From: CAYLPJ01 sp964385465 | Lineage (GTDB): Bacteria > Planctomycetota > Phycisphaerae > SM23-33 | DNA length: 64,000 bases | Direction: 5' to 3' | Assembly (NCBI GenBank): GCA_964385465.1 | Contig: CAYLPJ010000014.1 | Coordinates: 44,290 to 108,289, forward strand | Shown here: one piece after another, positions 62,040-64,000 of the stretch | Position numbering within the stretch: position 1 is the first letter of the stretch | Layout: every line of letters starts with the position of its first letter | The notes under the pieces: generated by a model | The model's database searches: none | Told to the model about the DNA's origin: nothing | What the model saw: the letters and a program-made list of their open reading frames with translations, nothing else | Made by a program: the position numbers and the translations under genes

Positions 62040-62179
62040 ACAGACCTGGTGTTCACACAAGTTACGTTTTTACAAAGTTTTATAATCACATAGCCGGTGT
62101 CCACTCCGCCTGTAGGGTAGACACCGTATGGACAGCCACATGGCGACAGCCGCCGGGGCAGAAGGTTCTCGGTTTTTTG

Positions 62180-62208
62180 TTGACGTTCGGTTTGTGTTCG
62201 CATAGATT
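62180..62208 (+). promoter_or_regulatory. Predicted promoter for the genes at 62275 and 62610
   Basis: TTGACG (62180-62185), a 17-nt spacer and TAGATT (62203-62208), 67 nt before the ATG at 62275. Confidence 0.65.
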
Positions 62209-62274
62209 ACCCGGCGGTCGCAGCGCCGGGTCCGCCTGCGCGTCCCCTGATCCCCCGGCGCGACCGAGGGGTCG

Positions 62275-62613
62275 ATGGACCGCAACGAACGGAGACATCG
62301 CGTCATCGCCGCGCAGCTCGGCGCCGACGGGCCCCGGACCGCCGACGCGCCCGCCGGCGAGGCCGATGCTGCCCGCCGCGTGCTCCGCGAGGTCTCGCCC
62401 ATCGACCGCCGCCTGCCCCCGGAGATGGACGAGGGCAACGTGGACCGCTACGTCCTCAGCGACCCCCTCGCCGTCGACCGCCGCACCGCCGGCGGCTTCC
62501 TCGCCGGCATCATGGACAAGACGCTCTTCCCCGCCGCCATCGACGTGCTGAAGCGACTGCGAGCCCAACGGCGGATCGACGCCGCGACCGACGACGCCAA
62601 GGAGAACGCATGA
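62275..62613 (+). CDS. Small protein of unknown function coupled to a YcaQ-like gene
   Basis: A 112-residue acidic-helical protein with no recognised family. Residues 1-50 are charged (RNERRHRVIAAQLGADG), the second half contains an amphipathic helix (LFPAAIDVLKRLRAQRRIDA). The last codons overlap the next gene's start (ATGA at 62610-62613), a classic translational coupling signal, and a good promoter lies upstream. The overlap suggests it is made together with the winged-helix protein; no leader motif is strong. It could be a small partner or a regulator of that protein. Confidence 0.6.
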   Translation: MDRNERRHRVIAAQLGADGPRTADAPAGEADAARRVLREVSPIDRRLPPEMDEGNVDRYVLSDPLAVDRRTAGGFLAGIMDKTLFPAAIDVLKRLRAQRRIDAATDDAKENA

Positions 62614-63797
62614 GGATATCCCTCGCCCACGCCCGGCGCCTGGCCCTTCGTGGGCAGGGGCTGGACGGCTCGTGGAAGCTGCCGGCCGGCAAGGACGGCG
62701 CGGCCGAGGCCGTCCGGCGGCTGGGCTACGTGCAGATCGACACGATCGCCGTCGTCCAGCGTGCCCACCATCACACGCTGTGGACCCGCCGGGGCGACTA
62801 CCGGCCGGAGATGCTCGACGAGCTCCAGGGCAAAGACCGCCGCGTCTTCGAGTGCTGGGGCCACGCCGCCGCCTACGCCCCCACGGAGCACTACCGCTAC
62901 TACGTCCGCCGCATGCCGCGATGGTGGGAGGACGCCTCCGACGCCTTCCTGGCCAGGCACGGCCGGCTCGCCCGAGAGGTGCTCCAGCGCATCGAGCGCG
63001 AGGGCCCGCTGGGCAGCAGCGACTTCAAACACCCCACCGGCCGGAAGCGAGGCCCCTGGTGGGATTGGAAGCCCGCCAAAAAGGCCCTGGAGGCGCTGTT
63101 CAGCCGGGGCGAGCTGATGGTGACGCGGCGGCGGAACTTCGAGCGGCTCTACGACCTGCCCGAACGGGTCCTGCCCGCCGACGTGGACACCTCCCCGCCG
63201 ACGGCCCGGCGGCGCAGGCGGTTCGTGATCGACCGCACGTTGCGAACGCAGGGGGTTTCCTCGCTGCGGCACTGGTCGGTGAACCGCGATGCCCTCGACC
63301 CCCTCCTTACGGGAATGATCGACGCCGGGGAGGTTGCCGAGCTCACCGTCGCCGGCCTCGATGGCCGGCCGCACTACGCCACGCCGGAGGCCCTGGACGC
63401 CACGGCCCGCGCCAGCCGGCGGAAGAGTCGCCTGCACATCCTCTCGCCGTTCGACGCCCTGGTTCGCTGGCGGGGACGGGTGCGGGAGCTGTTCGGCCTC
63501 GACTACAAGCTGGAATGCTACACGCCGGCGGCGAACCGCCGATGGGGCTACTTCTGCCTGCCGCTGCTGTGGGGCGATCGGTTCATTGGCCGCGCCGACT
63601 GCAAGGCCGACCGCAAACCCCGCGACCTCCTTGTCCGTTCCCTGCTGTTCGAGAGCGGCTTCGACGGCGACGACGCCCTCGATGCCCTCGCGGCCAGGCT
63701 GCGCGATTTCGCCGGCTTCAACGACTGCGACCAGGTCGTCCTCGAGACCGTTCGCCCGGCGAAGCTCAAGGCACCGCTGAGCAATCGCCTCCGATAG
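62610..63797 (+). CDS. Winged-helix DNA-binding protein, YcaQ/AlkZ DNA glycosylase-like
   Basis: A 395-residue protein of family length beginning MRISLAHARRLALRGQGL. VRRLGYVQIDTIAVVQRAHH carries Gln-x-Asp, the catalytic motif of YcaQ-type DNA glycosylases that remove alkylated bases and unhook interstrand crosslinks. WTRRGDYRPEMLDELQGKDR, YYVRRMPRWWEDASDAF and FEC-W-GHAAAYAP complete the N-terminal signature. Winged-helix domains follow, with HILSPFDALVRWRGRVRELF and DRFIGRADCKADRKP near the end. It likely repairs bulky alkylation damage in cytoplasmic DNA. It overlaps the preceding small protein gene by 4 nt. Repair function is inferred from the family. Confidence 0.85.
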   Translation: MRISLAHARRLALRGQGLDGSWKLPAGKDGAAEAVRRLGYVQIDTIAVVQRAHHHTLWTRRGDYRPEMLDELQGKDRRVFECWGHAAAYAPTEHYRYYVRRMPRWWEDASDAFLARHGRLAREVLQRIEREGPLGSSDFKHPTGRKRGPWWDWKPAKKALEALFSRGELMVTRRRNFERLYDLPERVLPADVDTSPPTARRRRRFVIDRTLRTQGVSSLRHWSVNRDALDPLLTGMIDAGEVAELTVAGLDGRPHYATPEALDATARASRRKSRLHILSPFDALVRWRGRVRELFGLDYKLECYTPAANRRWGYFCLPLLWGDRFIGRADCKADRKPRDLLVRSLLFESGFDGDDALDALAARLRDFAGFNDCDQVVLETVRPAKLKAPLSNRLR

Positions 63798-63871
63798 CGA
63801 CGTCCCCCCTGGTGGGCAGCGGTCGGTGGCGACGAGACCGGTTCTGTCCGCATCCCGCGTCCCCTGCCCGC

Positions 63872-64000
63872 ATGGCCGCGGCAGCCCTGGCGATGGCCGG
63901 GGTGGCGGTTTCTTCGCCGACGGCGGCCGCCGACACGCCGGGGGCGTCGCGGCGAGCGTGGCAGACGTCGGCCGCGATGGCGCCCCGCGCCTCCCGCGAA
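63872..64000 (+). CDS. Possible start of a secreted-protein gene cut by the window edge
   Basis: From the ATG at 63872 the frame reads MAAAALAMAGVAVSSPTAAAD, an Ala-rich hydrophobic stretch resembling a signal peptide, and stays open to the window end (43 codons). An upstream GTG (MGSGRWRRDRF) would add a basic n-region. No Shine-Dalgarno is visible and GC-rich DNA often yields such Ala-rich frames, so this is tentative. Confidence 0.25.
   Translation, partial: MAAAALAMAGVAVSSPTAAADTPGASRRAWQTSAAMAPRASRE

Larger units (their letters stand above)
61884..62274. other. Divergent spacer between the Tat-exported gene and the small protein gene
   Basis: About 390 bp without a gene. It holds copy C of the palindromic element (61997-62039), an AT-rich patch (62065-62090), a second palindrome-like stretch (GGTGTCCAC at 62096-62104 with GTAGACACC at 62117-62125) and a promoter at 62180-62208. 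Confidence 0.6.

Noticed and set aside
58869..62093. A 1074-codon forward frame opposite the Tat-exported gene
   Set aside because: Shadow of the reverse-strand gene, whose metal-binding motifs and twin-arginine leader are intact.

Overview
This window is very GC-rich bacterial DNA, with strong G/C preference at third codon positions. Its gene content points to Planctomycetota, possibly class Phycisphaerae or a close relative. Evidence for this is the number of secreted PQQ-type beta-propellers, sulfatase-fold enzymes, GHL10, heparinase II/III and GH106-like proteins, a DUF3604/PHP-type protein with a twin-arginine leader, URO-D-like and Gfo/Idh/MocA proteins, a PEP-CTERM tail, and a family 1 encapsulin. 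The assignment comes from family content only; no rRNA or tRNA gene was seen.

Layout. 1-3151: the end of a sialate O-acetylesterase-like gene, a gene-free spacer of about 740 bp carrying one copy of a dispersed palindromic element, and a MATE/MurJ-like flippase. 3355-10708: secreted beta-sandwich, PQQ-propeller and glycosidase-like genes, ending in a 1077-residue exported protein that joins a methyltransferase-like domain to beta-propellers. 10785-13190: alr and wecB (wall and surface-polysaccharide precursors). 13413-26571: glycan-use genes (GH106-like rhamnosidase, fucose/arabinose-isomerase-family protein, heparinase II/III-like lyase, M14 peptidase, GHL10). 26754-27962: a two-gene iron-storage nanocompartment operon (encapsulated ferritin plus encapsulin). 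28115-30575: a GYF-2 membrane protein, a 164-bp palindromic MITE-like element and a sulfatase. 30600-38407: a complete phosphate module, phoR-phoB divergent from pstS-pstC-pstA-pstB-phoU, with Pho-box-like repeats between them. 38486-49240: housekeeping and repair genes (phosphohexomutase, URO-D-like, PEP-CTERM peptide, dinB, amidohydrolase, mtnP, dciA, dnaN, argB, argF). 49469-56556: racemase-family protein, guanylate-kinase-like protein, Thr-nucleophile sulfatase-fold protein, Gfo/Idh/MocA oxidoreductase, two proteins of unknown function, a broken propeller remnant and a 52-residue SAP/Rho-N-like protein. 56659-63797: another secreted propeller, a Tat-exported DUF3604-type protein, a small unknown protein and a YcaQ/AlkZ-type winged-helix protein.

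How it fits together. The window combines a scavenging lifestyle (deacetylation, desulfation, rhamnoside and uronide cleavage, deoxysugar isomerisation, peptide trimming) with phosphate-starvation control and iron storage. Many genes have a readable promoter: a TTGNNN- or TGGACN-like -35, usually a 17-nt spacer and a TANNNT-like -10. dinB and the guanylate-kinase-like gene appear to start at or next to their transcription start. The least explained signals are non-coding: a 43-bp palindromic element present three times, and the MITE-like element whose 164 bp fold symmetrically about one point. No single undescribed multi-gene system stands out. The best candidates for new biology are those elements, the PstA with a large coiled insertion, the exported methyltransferase-propeller fusion and the formylglycine-less sulfatase-fold protein.
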